From Cranoglanis bouderius (lineage: Eukaryota; Chordata; Actinopteri; Siluriformes; Cranoglanididae), in contig CM042548.1 of the NCBI GenBank assembly GCA_023630585.1, forward strand, positions 13,394,527-13,458,526: a stretch of 64,000 nucleotides of DNA, in the 5' to 3' direction. A model generated the notes under the pieces. That model was given only the letters and a program-made list of their open reading frames with translations. It had not been told where the DNA came from and did no database searches. Positions 1 through 10,296 of this stretch are shown here, piece after piece. Both the position numbers and the translations under genes were made by a program. How positions within the stretch are numbered: position 1 is the first letter of the stretch; every line of letters begins with the position of its first letter.

Positions 1-346
1 TTGCGGGCGCTGCAGGATTTCAGTCCTTCACGGCGTAGTGTGTTACCAATTGTTTTCTTGGTGACTATGGTCCCAGCTGCCTTGAGATCATTAACAAGAT
101 CCTCTCATGTAGTTCTGGGCTGATTCCTCACCGTTCTCATGATCATTGAAACTCCACGAGGTGAGATCTTGCATGGAGCCCCAGACCGAGGGAGACTGAC
201 AGTTTCTTCCATTTGCGAATAATCACACCAACTGTTGTCACCTTCTCACCAAGCTGCTTGGTGATGGTCTTGTAGCCCATTCCAGCCTTGTGTAGGTCTA
301 CAATCTTGTCCCTGACATCCTTGGACAACTCTTTGGTCTTGGCCAT
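1..346 (-). pseudogene. Tc1 transposase N-terminal fragment
   Basis: The reading frame opens with MAKTKELSKDVRDKIVDLHK at 346, the helix-turn-helix DNA-binding start typical of fish Tc1 transposases (cut-and-paste, nuclear, binds the terminal repeats). After the RKWKK segment near 210 the frame is lost by a frameshift. The family sequence (NDLKAA, TLRREGLKSCSA-like) continues in another frame to the window edge. The catalytic DDE domain would lie to the left, outside the window. With a frameshift this early the copy cannot make an active enzyme. Confidence 0.85.
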
Positions 347-388
347 GGTGGAGAGTTTGGAATCTGATTGATTGATTGCTTCTGTGGG

Positions 389-485
389 CAGGTGTCTTTT
401 ATACAGGTAACGAGCTGAGATTAGGAGCACTCCCTTTAAGAGAGTGCTCCTAATCTCAGCTCGTTACCTGTGTAAAAGACACCTG
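389..485. repeat. Near-perfect hairpin inside the Tc1 element
   Basis: The arms 389-432 and 442-485 are reverse complements over 44 bp with one mismatch, around a 9-bp spacer. The hairpin sits just upstream of the transposase start, between gene and terminal repeat. Similar palindromes are, to my recollection, part of this Tc1 family and not specific to this locus. Confidence 0.9.
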
Positions 486-663
486 GGAGCCAGAAATCTT
501 GCTTGCTGATAGGGGATTAAATACTTATTTCACTCATTAAAATGCAAATCAATTTATAACTTTTTTGAAATGCATTATTCTGGACTTTTTTGTTGTTATT
601 CTGTCTCTCACTGTTAAAATACACCTGCCATTAAAATTATACACTGATCATTTCTTTATCAGT

Positions 664-1062
664 CATGTGACATATGCACATACACAGGGGAAACACTGTA
701 TAGTTTTATGTGAATGCAAGTTTTTTCCTTAACTATCAACTTTTCAAAATTATTGGCACTCCTACTATTATTACTAATACTAATTCCTTTTACATCTAAG
801 ACTATTGAAAACACTTGTAAAGGGTCTTTGTCCGCTGCTCAAGTGCAGAACATTTCCTAAAACATTTTATTCTCAGGGTTGTGCATGTGGACTTCCTTTT
901 CATAGTTCATGTGAATAATTGTGGATACCTGAGCATCCCTAAAGACATTTATATATCGATTTTGCTTAATGGTGAGCATATAATGAACAGCGGCCTTATT
1001 TATGCATTTTCCAAACTCCAAATGCTTGATTTTTGCTTTTTTTCCCCCTCCTCCACACACAG
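664..1062 (+). other. 3' end of the last lrfn5-like intron with splice acceptor
   Basis: AT-rich intron sequence ends in a pyrimidine-rich tract (1029-1060) and AG at 1061-1062. The open frame continues leftward from the exon to 881, but that part (from MHVDFLF on) has no resemblance to the family and is read-through of intron. Upstream exons of the gene are outside the window. Confidence 0.75.
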
Positions 1063-2005
1063 AATGATTCCACCAACGAGCAAAAACTTCCTGGTGAACA
1101 ACCTGGCGGCTGGGACTCAGTACGATCTCTGTGTCCTCGCCATCTACGACGACGCCATCACGTCCCTCACGGCCACGCGCGTCGTCGGCTGCATTCAGTT
1201 CACCACCGAGTCCGAGTACCTCCGCTGCCACTTCATGCAGTCGCAGTTCCTCGGAGGAACCATGATCCTGATCATCGGCGGCATCATCGTGGCCTCCGTC
1301 CTCGTCTTCATCATCATCCTCATGATCCGTTACAAGGTGTGCATGAGCGGCGACCGCACTAAGGGAACCGCTAACACCGGGGTGCAGCCCGACGCCGCCG
1401 TCAGTCCCACGGCAACTAAAGAGGGTGCCGTGGCTCCCGAGGGCGTGGATGACTGCCAGAAAAGCTCTGCCCCCGGATTCCCAGATTCCCTCACTCAGTC
1501 ATCAGAGACTTCTCTTCCTGATTGTTCCACTGAGACGTCAGTCGTGAGCCAGGGTTGGGACACGGGAGGATCTTCGGGGTCCATCAAACCAAAACGGAGA
1601 CCAGCGCCGAAGCCGGAGGAGAAGACTGATTCGATGCTCGGCGCCGAGACTCACAACACCAACCGCAACAACTCCAAAACACCACTCCTGCGTTCCGTTC
1701 CTCCATCAGGCCCCGCCCCTTTGCTGCCTTCCCGGTTCAGGGACACTCCCATTCTGAGGAGGGCGCCGCCTCGTCCCTGCGTATCGAAATATCTCACACT
1801 GCCGGCGGAGGGGACACGAGCTGCACCGCGCAGGTACTCGCTAAACGAAGACTTTTCCAAACACCACTGCTACTTTGGCAAACCCGGGAACGCTCGGTGT
1901 AAGCGGAGTGTATCCATGAACGGAATGCTAGCCAGCGTGGAAAATTCGGATTTGGATAAAGGGGTGTATTCTAGTTCAGAGTGGATCTTAGAGAGCACAG
2001 TGTGA
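1063..2005 (+). CDS. lrfn5: Last coding exon of LRFN5-like synaptic adhesion protein
   Basis: This terminal exon encodes 313 residues of an LRFN/SALM protein, a postsynaptic single-pass adhesion molecule with leucine-rich repeats, an Ig domain and a fibronectin III domain outside the cell. Seen here: residues 1-43 finish the FN3 domain (YDLCVLAIYDDAITSLTATR). A short stalk has CHFMQSQFLGG. The transmembrane helix is about 66-88. A proline- and serine-rich cytoplasmic tail follows. The tail carries QSSET, NTNRNNS and a KPKRR cluster that recall LRFN5, then KRSVSMNGML and SSEWILESTV, which recall LRFN1/LRFN2. The last four residues ESTV form a class I PDZ ligand. The intron is phase 2: base 1063 completes a codon begun in the previous exon. 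The exon is much richer in GC than its surroundings. Signal peptide, LRR and Ig exons lie left of the window. The paralogue assignment is from memory; LRFN family is nearly certain, LRFN5 likely. Confidence 0.88.
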
Positions 2006-2032
2006 AAGACTAGCTAGCGTCCTACATCACAC

Positions 2033-2057
2033 GTGTGTGTGTGTGTGTGTGTGTGTT
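2033..2057. repeat. GT microsatellite
   Basis: About twelve uninterrupted GT units just after the stop codon. Confidence 0.95.
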
Positions 2058-2070
2058 ACTAATTTTTTAA

Positions 2071-2212
2071 AATTCGTAAGAATTCTCACGATCCAGCTGG
2101 TGTGTAACGTTGATGGTTATTAGCGGTTAGTGCTCGTAGCTTTAAAATTTCACAGCACCATTTATAAAAATCCAACTTGTACTACGCACACGCTGCAGAA
2201 TTCTTACGAATT
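2071..2212. repeat. 16-bp inverted repeat pair in the 3' UTR
   Basis: AATTCGTAAGAATTCT at 2071-2086 is the exact reverse complement of 2197-2212. The 110-bp loop separates them, and each arm adjoins a GT array (2033-2057 and 2217-2244). Confidence 0.85.
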
Positions 2213-2215
2213 GCT

Positions 2216-2216
<1 letters not shown>

Positions 2217-2244
<28 letters not shown>
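2217..2244. repeat. GT microsatellite
   Basis: About fourteen GT units, the second array of the 3' UTR. Confidence 0.95.
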
Positions 2245-2246
<2 letters not shown>

Positions 2247-2583
2247 ACATTTGCATGTGAGTTTTGCTTCCCCCCTCTTGTTCCCAACACCTGTATTTTT
2301 TATTTTATTTGTTTGTTTTTTTTATTTAATTTTTTAAATATCCAATTTCTCTGAAAGCTCGTGGATAAACAGGACGCTCGCTTGCCTTGAGGAAATTTCC
2401 TCGTTCTGCTCATCGCGCTGACAAAAAAAACACGTCAGTGCCTTCTTATTAAAAAAAAAGAAAAAGGAAAAAGAAAAGAAGAGAGCTCCGGCCGATTGAG
2501 GACCGTATTTCTCCAGACTGAGGAATATTTCACACAAAAAGCCTTTCTTAACCTTTCTTTAAAGGGAGTAACGTTTCCTGAAT

Positions 2584-2585
<2 letters not shown>

Positions 2586-2615
<30 letters not shown>

Positions 2616-2622
2616 GAGAGAG

Positions 2623-2660
<38 letters not shown>
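2586..2660. repeat. GA microsatellite, interrupted
   Basis: AG repeats with ACAG interruptions; the purine-rich tract lies in the probable 3' UTR. Confidence 0.95.
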
Positions 2661-2661
<1 letters not shown>

Positions 2662-2953
2662 AAGGGAAAAAAACATGGTATTAAATACTCAAAAAGACTG
2701 GACCTGTTGTTAAAGTGATATTTTTTAAAGAGAAAAAATAAAAACAAATCAAAGGGTTCTTTTTTCTTTTCAGTGACGTTGATATTGCCTTAATTTGAAG
2801 GCACAAAAGTAAAAAAAAAAGAAAAAAAGAAAGAAAAGAATAAGTGTACAGCAAGACAACATCTACTGTGTTGGTATGTTGTGTAAAATAAAAAAAAGAA
2901 GAAAAAAAAGAAACAACTACATGAGGTGTTTGTCAGTGGTGTTATAAAGGTGC

Positions 2954-2959
2954 AATAAA
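2954..2959 (+). promoter_or_regulatory. Candidate poly(A) signal of lrfn5-like gene
   Basis: Canonical AATAAA about 950 bases after the stop, preceded by TGC and followed by an A-rich stretch. Other AATAAA hexamers at 2737, 2887 and 2990 compete, and the AT-rich context makes chance matches likely. Confidence 0.35.
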
Positions 2960-4255
2960 CACAAAAAAGTCCTTCTGAGCCTGAAGAGGAATAAAGCGAA
3001 GAAAAAAAACAGAGTAAACGGTAAAAAAAAAATAATAACATCGTACATTTTTGATTTTTGATGTGGTGTTTTTAGAAATCGCTCGTCTAATTTCATTTGT
3101 GAAATGTTTACAATTTACAAACTTTCTAATTAACTAACATTTTTGGTAAAATATTCAATTTGACATTTCACTGTAAGACTGTTTAATCTCTTTTATTATT
3201 CAGTCAAAAGGTTCTTTTTTTCTTTTTTTCTAAACTGAAAAAAAACATTAATAAAGTGCGATGAGGGAAACGAGGCATTGGTTAACATCAGAGTTCAAAA
3301 CATAATTAGTACTTAATAAAACTTTTCTTATTTAATGACCTTTTTGTATTTAAGGTGATCAAAATCTCCACCATCCTTTTTTTTTGTAATTTAATTTTTT
3401 CAAATAATTTTTATTAATTTATGGATAGTCCTTAATTAGTAAATATTACACATTACTAACCTACACATGGTTTAATTTAAAATTAAACCCTCACTAAACA
3501 GTGAGTCTGTGGGTTAATATAATGTTCAGTAACAAACTGTTTATAAGCAAGTAATACACAGTTTACTAATTAAGAATTCATCATTAATAAATGATCAATA
3601 AATGAATAGTTATTCTTAGTCTTTAAAGGACATTTTATATGCTGTAATAAAATGTAGATGTTCATTTATAAAATGTATACATTTAATTTTTGTTCATTAT
3701 GTTTACTTTGCCAGTTTCTCACAGGGGCCTGATTAATACAAAAGTTCAATAATATAAGTTTATAATAGGTTTCCTTGTTTAATGAGAATTTTAGGTTTAA
3801 TTTATTGTTAAATGTTAAACCTGGACCTGAGAACAGGAAGTGTAAATTGTAATAATATTTTTCATATTATTACATTATTTGCAGATTTAGAAGCCATCTT
3901 TAATGGCTGTGTATTAGTTGCTTATAAATAGTTTTTTTAACAAACCTTATATTAAAATGTCACTTTTACTGTATGTCCCTTTTAAATGTCATTAGCATTT
4001 TATACATTTATTTTTTTATCCAAAATGTTTATTAGTGAATTTGTGGCAGTCGGTGAGGGTCGGAACAGAACGGAGTGGTGCTAATCCGGTATGAATGAGA
4101 GAGAGCGGCGTGAGGGATTAAAGATATTGCGTCGTGTGTAGAAGACATAATGATAATCCACTGATTTTGATTGTGATTGGACGAAGAAATCCTCGGCCTG
4201 TGGGAGATTTCTGATTCTGATTGAGGTGCATTTAAAACGCTATGCCCTGAAAAGA

Positions 4256-4280
4256 AACACACACACACACACACACACAC
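4256..4280. repeat. AC microsatellite
   Basis: Twelve AC units. Confidence 0.95.
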
Positions 4281-5252
4281 TACAGATTAGCACAGGAAAG
4301 TCCGAGGAGCTCATTGTGTCTGTGATTTTTCATCAGATTCAGAATCGGCTCTGATTCCGGTTCAGTGAATCAGGAAATCAAAGTTTTTGCGTCATGTCAC
4401 TCGTGCCGTAGATCCGTAACGCTGTTTCTGAAAAGGCTTCTGTTCGGATTTAAAAAAGCGTCACACGGCTCTTTTCAGTCGCAGCAGCTCCATTTAGAGT
4501 CGCTTTTCCAGAACCGGATTAATCTTAAGCTCACGATAAGACGCATTCGCACTCATGAATCATCTCCTGTGTTGAAATTTAACAAGAAGAGAGAGATTAA
4601 TCTGAGTCTGAGTCTCAAACACCCGAGTGGGAATCTCAGAAATGTGTGGGAACACCGCCGAGATATAACACGTGTTGTAACTTGCTTCACATATCTTCCA
4701 TAACATTATTTATAAGTATAAACAGATAAAAAGTGTGTTATTATTTACAAAATAAAACAAATGTAATTTTGTGAATATAAGAGGAATTAAAGAAGCAGCG
4801 GTGATCAAAGCTGGATGAATTTGTCAGGGACATGTTTATATGGTGACACACACACACACACTCACACACTGGCATTGAGTGTTCACGACATTTCATTTAC
4901 CAGTTAGCTGCTCATTTCTGCAAAACATTGATGGGTCACGTCGTGACCTCGACATGTCTGAGTGTCCTTCAGATGTTAATCTTTAATCTTCATAAACACA
5001 CACAGTAACACTGTTTATAGAGTAATGTGTGAGAGTACAGCGGTGAGTAATGTGAGTATTATATTCAGAACACACTCAGGGAATAAGAACAGGAAGCAGG
5101 AGTGTTTACAGATTGTGATTAGTCACATTAAAAATATATAAATCTTATAAACATTAACCATGTTTGGAAACAAATAATAATAAATAAAAATCTTCAAAAA
5201 AGATAATAGAAAAGATGTGATCTAGCAACAACCAAATAAAACTAATTCTACA

Positions 5253-5253
<1 letters not shown>

Positions 5254-5309
<56 letters not shown>
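5254..5309. repeat. TAA microsatellite
   Basis: About eighteen TAA units. Confidence 0.95.
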
Positions 5310-5310
<1 letters not shown>

Positions 5311-6456
5311 ATTCAGTGTATAACAATATTAACAAATAAATTTTACGTGAATACATAAACTAATGCTAGAACATAAATCATTATAGATATTTATACAAAA
5401 TAAGAAATAGTTGCTGTAATCTGGCCTTAATCCAGGACATGGACTGGAGTAACATTCCTTATGAGATTATTGTAGAAAGTAAGTGAAGGGTTATAAACCT
5501 GCAGCCTCAATTTTCAGTGCTTTAAAATGAGTTGCCTGCATTACTGTCTTATAATCTCTACACAGACTGGCTATGAAGCTTAAAAAGAGTGTTACAGCTG
5601 CAGTAAACATGCATCACCTTAGTACAGCAGGACTCTCAGACTCCTCCATGTGTCTGTTTCCTTTATAAAACATCTCAGTGAAATTAAATGCTCATTAATG
5701 CATATAAAATGATATTCAGCGCTTACGAATGTGCTATAAAGTCCATTTTAATGCACTTATACATGATTGTTTATTCGTTAATATCTCTCATGTTAAATTG
5801 TCTTGATATGTTCTTGTTATTATATGTTATTACTGTATGTGAATGCTTTGTTCAGTGCTTATGCGTGTGTTATGAAGTCCTCATGAAGGCTTATTCATCA
5901 CTGATCCCGAACATGAACACACCAGAGCAGCCTCGAATACAGACACGAAACCTAATATCAGTGAAAAAACAAAACGGGAACACAATGCTGAATACAAATG
6001 AAGCAAGGCCAAGACACACACACACAGAGTCACATAGCAGAAAAAAACATGTTAACATGAATGATAGAGAATGAGGTCTGGCTGATGGACAAATGAGCAA
6101 GTGAGGATAAAATCTGCCTCTGAAGTATGTGCGAGAGAGAGAGAGAAATAGAGAAAAAGTGCTGTGATTGCTGGCCATCTGGATTCCCTGCGGAGAAAAA
6201 TATCTAAAATATGCACGGTGACAAAAATCACACATACACACTGTCTCATTCACAGCAGTGCAGTGAAACACACACACACACACAAACACACACTCGCACA
6301 CAACCAGCAGCATTGCACATGTCAGAGATCATGGACGTTTAAAGAAAAGTGTGTACACAGTTTAACACACAACGATACATTAGCATGAAACACATGAAAG
6401 CATATAGTTAGCTTTAGCAGGGAATCTAAATGTTAAATCTAAATCTCGTTATGTAT

Positions 6457-6555
6457 TCACTCCTTCATTCATTTTCAGTGAGCGTTCTATTCTGGTTAGG
6501 GTGCTGGATCTGGAAGACACAGTGTGAGGTGGGAATACTGCCTGGATAAGATGGC

Positions 6556-6644
<89 letters not shown>

Positions 6645-6690
6645 ATTTGCATCTTTGGGGAATTTAGAATAATCAGTCCATCTACGGCAA
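6457..6690 (-). repeat. Decayed dispersed fish repeat, with CA array
   Basis: Read on the minus strand, it has the order seen at 20694-20965: a GGTAGATGG-like motif, a CCCC(A)AATT motif, a CA tract, then CTGG(T)CAGGATAA-like text and a TTCAGT...GAATGAATG tail. I recognise this arrangement as a common fish retroposon 3' region. The CA tract has expanded to the long array at 6559-6642. Confidence 0.55.
6559..6642. repeat. Long AC microsatellite
   Basis: Forty-two uninterrupted AC units, inside the dispersed repeat at 6457-6690. Confidence 0.97.
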
Positions 6691-6719
6691 GGTTTTTTTT
6701 TTTTTTTTTTTTTTGAGGA

Positions 6720-8310
6720 AACAGGAGAACCAGGAGGAATCTCTGTTCCTAACTGTGTTTCAATGAAGCTCTTATTCTTGCTTTACTGCAAGAATGATGG
6801 TCAAATTCAGTGACATTTCATCAAACCCCTCTGGACAAATTGTGGATCAAAGTATGAAGAATTTCTGAAAGTCTATGCTACACGTCAGTGCAGAAGGCCA
6901 ATTCACCCCGGACTCGTCTCGTCAAGACCTTGTCCAATTACATTTTAACAAGAGTTTCAATCCACAATCATTAGAAACAAGTCAAACTTCAGCTCCTGTG
7001 CCATGCTGGCCTTGTTTTAGGCTTTACCCCAGAGGCATAGCTAAAAGAGAGGCAAGGCAAGCAATTGCTTTGGGCTTTGAATTGTGATGGACCAGAAGGC
7101 AAAATCCATGAAAATGTCAAATCTCAAAGTGTACAACTCCTCCAGGACCTCCCATGGGTAATGTACAACGCTAACCCAGGGACTGCCGTAAAGCTAGCAT
7201 GTGGGACACAAGTTTATTTCGAATCTTCACACTTTTCATAAGAGAACGTACCTGTGCGGAAGAAGAAGATGAAGCTGTGGTTTGTAGTGGAGACTGTAGT
7301 GGAGACCGTATTGGAGCTATTAGCTTGATCTATGCGAAAATCCAACTTGATCTAACACTAAATCTAACATGCAGAATATAACGTTAACGCTTTCAGACAG
7401 CTATCCTCATTGTATTAAGGATTTTGTGGATTTTTTTAAGCTTTATAAAGACATCTGGGGAACATATTCATGACAGTGAAGAGGAAAAAATTACCAGGAG
7501 GGCCTCTTGCATTTCTCTTGAATCACCTCTTGGTTCAACTGTTTTTAATTGTTTTTTTAAATTTTTTATTTGTGTACAGGTGAGTGAAGCTTAAACTGTG
7601 CACTTTATTTAAAATCCTAATCTACAAATATGCCATGATTGTGTAACCTGTAGCTACACAGCAAAGTGTTTGTACACCAACAGGAAATAGCTTGTATAAC
7701 AGTAAATGTAACTAAAAATGGTAAGAAAGTGTTATTCAATAACAAATGTAAAACTGTAATTGTTTGCAAATCACTGTCATAAACAAGGATTAAAAACTTT
7801 GGGATGCGCTGATATAGAAAAATAATCAATTTTGCATCAGTCTGTATCACACCTCCCCAACATGGATTACTTTCCTATAACAGCATGCCCCCAACATGTT
7901 TAAGTGGAACATTTAGTGGTAGTGAAATTTAAATTCACTACCTCTTAACCGACAGTTGAAGGCTGGCATTGCCAAATCAGATTAAAATGTAAAAGCTGAA
8001 ATTGTTTGTGATGAAAGAAGCACACTCAGCCTCTTCTTCATCACATGACATTTAAGGTTATCTGTAAGAGAGATGAATTTGATGAAAAGGGCCTGTTGTG
8101 GTAGTCACACTGTGTCTGTCGGGAATGTTGAGAAGATCGATGGGAAACCATTACTTGTGCCGAGTACATGAGTGTGTCCTGTTTACAAATTCACTCTCTT
8201 ACAGTTTGGATAATTGATGCTGCAAATCTACCTTCAATTAAATTTAGCAAATGAATATTAATATACATTTCACAGGGAATTGTGATAAAATTACACATAT
8301 AATTCATGCA
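6720..8310. repeat. Diverged duplicated segment, copy A
   Basis: Two parts, 6735-6880 and 8005-8310, are homologous in the same order to 16560-17205. The best conserved block is 8050-8300. The roughly 1.1 kb between the parts is absent from copy B. No protein-coding signal is shared. Confidence 0.75.
7800..7880 (-). repeat. R1 family fragment (hairpin end)
   Basis: Diverged hairpin: ATAGAAAAATAATCAA on the left pairs with ATTACTTTCCTATAACAGC on the right. It matches the hairpin end of the R1 family defined by the copies at 27795 and 36845. Confidence 0.5.
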
Positions 8311-8523
8311 TGACTCTTTATCATCCATCAATTACTAATTAACATTCAGTCAGGTCCTAAAGTCAAACAGCAATTTTTATTCTCAACTGCCAGTTAACAT
8401 TTTATATTTACATGTAATCATATGGGAAGGCAGGCGCTTCCAAAAGTTATATGCAGAATAAGTGCCAGTGAAAAATAATTGTTGTTAATGAATGAATATG
8501 TAATAATTAAAATACTGTAGGGT

Positions 8524-8620
8524 GTCCTGTTATAGGAAAATAATCCATGATGGGTGGTATAATGAAGCAGAGTTGATTATTTGCCTATAGCACCACGTCC
8601 CACAGTGTTTTATAATGGTC
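8524..8620 (-). repeat. R1 family fragment (hairpin end)
   Basis: GTTATAGGAAAATAATCCA, a GAAGCAGAGT core, then GATTATTTGCCTATAGC. Same order as the R1 copy at 27795. Confidence 0.65.
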
Positions 8621-8695
8621 ATTTGTTTAGTAAAGCCTTTTGTTAATATAGTTTCTTCTTAGGTAATGGCACAGATTGGAAGGGTACATGGGCAA

Positions 8696-9180
8696 AGTGC
8701 TCTGGTTAACAGGGATGTTTGTATGCTGCTCTCTGGACCTGCCTGATCCATCCTGATGCTCTACTCCTCCTTGGAGCCTTCTTCACCTGAGAATCACAGG
8801 CTGCTGCTGCTGATGGCCCCACATGACACGCTTGAAGCTTGCTGCAAATGGTACGACACAGATACCCTAAAGACGGCTGTGGATGGTCTCCCTTGAACAG
8901 CCTAAAGGTTACACTTACTCACAGATTATGCTCAAGTCTCATTCATTATTCTGTGAATAACCTCACTTGGATACTATACACTTAATGCTAAAAACTCTAA
9001 TGAAATAAAAAATGACTCCCAAGATTTCTTCCTCATGTCATTTCAGGGAGTTTGTCATTGCTATCATCACCTCTGGGATCCAAATCAAAATCTTTATCCG
9101 GATTTCTTTAAAGCTGCTTTGTGGCAATGTCCATTGCTAAAAGTGCTATATAAATAGAATAGAATTGAATTTAATAGAAG
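8696..9180 (+). repeat. Dispersed retroposon-like repeat with GAATT tail
   Basis: The 3' part reads AAAGCTGCTTTGTGGCAATG, then AAAGTGCTATATAAAT and a short GAATT-rich tail. This is a widespread fish repeat as I remember it, resembling a LINE 3' end. The 5' part (8740-8900) is diverged. No coding frame. Confidence 0.55.
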
Positions 9181-9654
9181 TTCCTTTGTTAACAGCAAAA
9201 GATTGTGGGTGAAGTCTTCACTCTGTCAGACGGCGAGCACTGATGTGCAAGTAGGAATAAAAACATCACGCTAAAGGATTTGCAGTGACTAATTAGACAC
9301 GTCGAATGTGTTCATGCAGTGTTAATGCAATGTGGCATGTTCGGGCTATAATTGGATCATATTTCATCACACTACAGTGTGACATGCACTTCTGCCTCAT
9401 AGAACTTTCTCAACTTATTATTCAGGACTTCATGAGGAACAGAATAATAGATCAAAGATGTATATGACACCATCATACTGTATATTATAGCCATTATAGT
9501 TTTATGATTAATGCATTTGTTGTCAAACAATATTTCTCAAACAAGTCTTCATCATCCTTCACTATTATTTGACTAAAATGGGCTAAAACCAACAGAAACA
9601 AAGTGGGTCAATATACAATGTGTAGCAAGATAATAATTGGTGTCTGAAACATAT

Positions 9655-9905
9655 AGACTGTTCCTATAATAATCCTATAATGTTCCTATACTGTTCCTTT
9701 TCTGATCTTATACTGTTCCTATACTCATGCTTGTCCAATACTGATCTAATAATAATCCTACACTGTTATGATACTGTTCCTATACCCTGATCCAATACCT
9801 ATTCAATACTGTCTTGATATTAATCATTTACTCTTATTATACTGATCAGATACTGTTCTGATACTAATCCTATACTGTTCCGACACTGACCCTATACTGA
9901 ACTTA
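9655..9905. repeat. Degenerate tandem repeat, about 10 bp unit
   Basis: Variants of CCTATACTGTT and CTGATCCTATA recur throughout, with many substitutions and indels. Non-coding. Confidence 0.7.
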
Positions 9906-10094
9906 TATTTTTCAATATTTTCTAAGATACAGAATGGATCAGTTTTAAATAATGGATTTAAAAAAAAAATAATATTAATCAAGCAGTTGTCGTAGTTCTT
10001 CAGTCATACACTCAAATGTTTGCACTGACTGTAGTTTTCAAATGAGTGTTAAACAGTTTTGTGCAACTATTCCCATTGTATAATTTATTCCCAT

Positions 10095-10260
10095 GCATTT
10101 ACATTTACATTTACATTTATAGCATTTAGCAGACGCCCTTATCCAGAGCGACGTACAAGAGTGCTTTAAATTCTCCATCAATGAATATTTCATTTCTGGT
10201 TCGTACGATTACAACGAAGTGCACTGAACACAAACTTGTTGAAAAGAGAGCAACTGTTAG

Positions 10261-10296
<36 letters not shown>

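Larger units (their letters stand above)
1..663 (-). mobile_element. Tc1-like DNA transposon, 5' part, cut by window edge
   Basis: A Tc1/mariner element lies in reverse orientation in the intron upstream of the lrfn5-like exon. From right to left it shows an AT-rich terminal region (about 520-663), a 44-bp-arm internal hairpin (389-485), then the transposase start at 346 reading leftwards off the window. The terminal region matches my memory of a very common fish Tc1 family, but it stops near 663 where I would expect more of the terminal repeat, so the outer end is missing or diverged. The other end lies outside the window. Confidence 0.85.
2006..2995 (+). other. Probable lrfn5-like 3' UTR
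   Basis: Directly follows the TGA at 2003-2005. It carries two GT microsatellites, an inverted-repeat pair, a GA tract and several T- or A-rich runs, but no open frame of merit. Candidate poly(A) signals AATAAA lie at 2737-2742, 2887-2892, 2954-2959 and 2990-2995. The true end cannot be chosen from sequence alone. Confidence 0.5.
2996..6456. other. AT-rich intergenic DNA, no gene recognised
   Basis: No convincing coding frame. It contains an AC array at 4256-4280, a TAA array at 5254-5309, and short CA-rich stretches near 4850, 6015 and 6270-6300. A moderately GC-richer stretch at 4030-4700 has open frames but no recognisable protein. Confidence 0.7.

Noticed and set aside
881..1062. N-terminal extension of the lrfn5-like open frame starting at 881
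   Set aside because: It is separated from the family-like part by a pyrimidine tract and AG acceptor at 1061-1062, and reads as intron.
1651..1860. Minus-strand frame inside the lrfn5-like exon
   Set aside because: Antisense shadow of a GC-rich coding exon.
5688..6313. Overlapping open frames on both strands
   Set aside because: Composition effect in CA- and AT-rich DNA; no domain or family resemblance.
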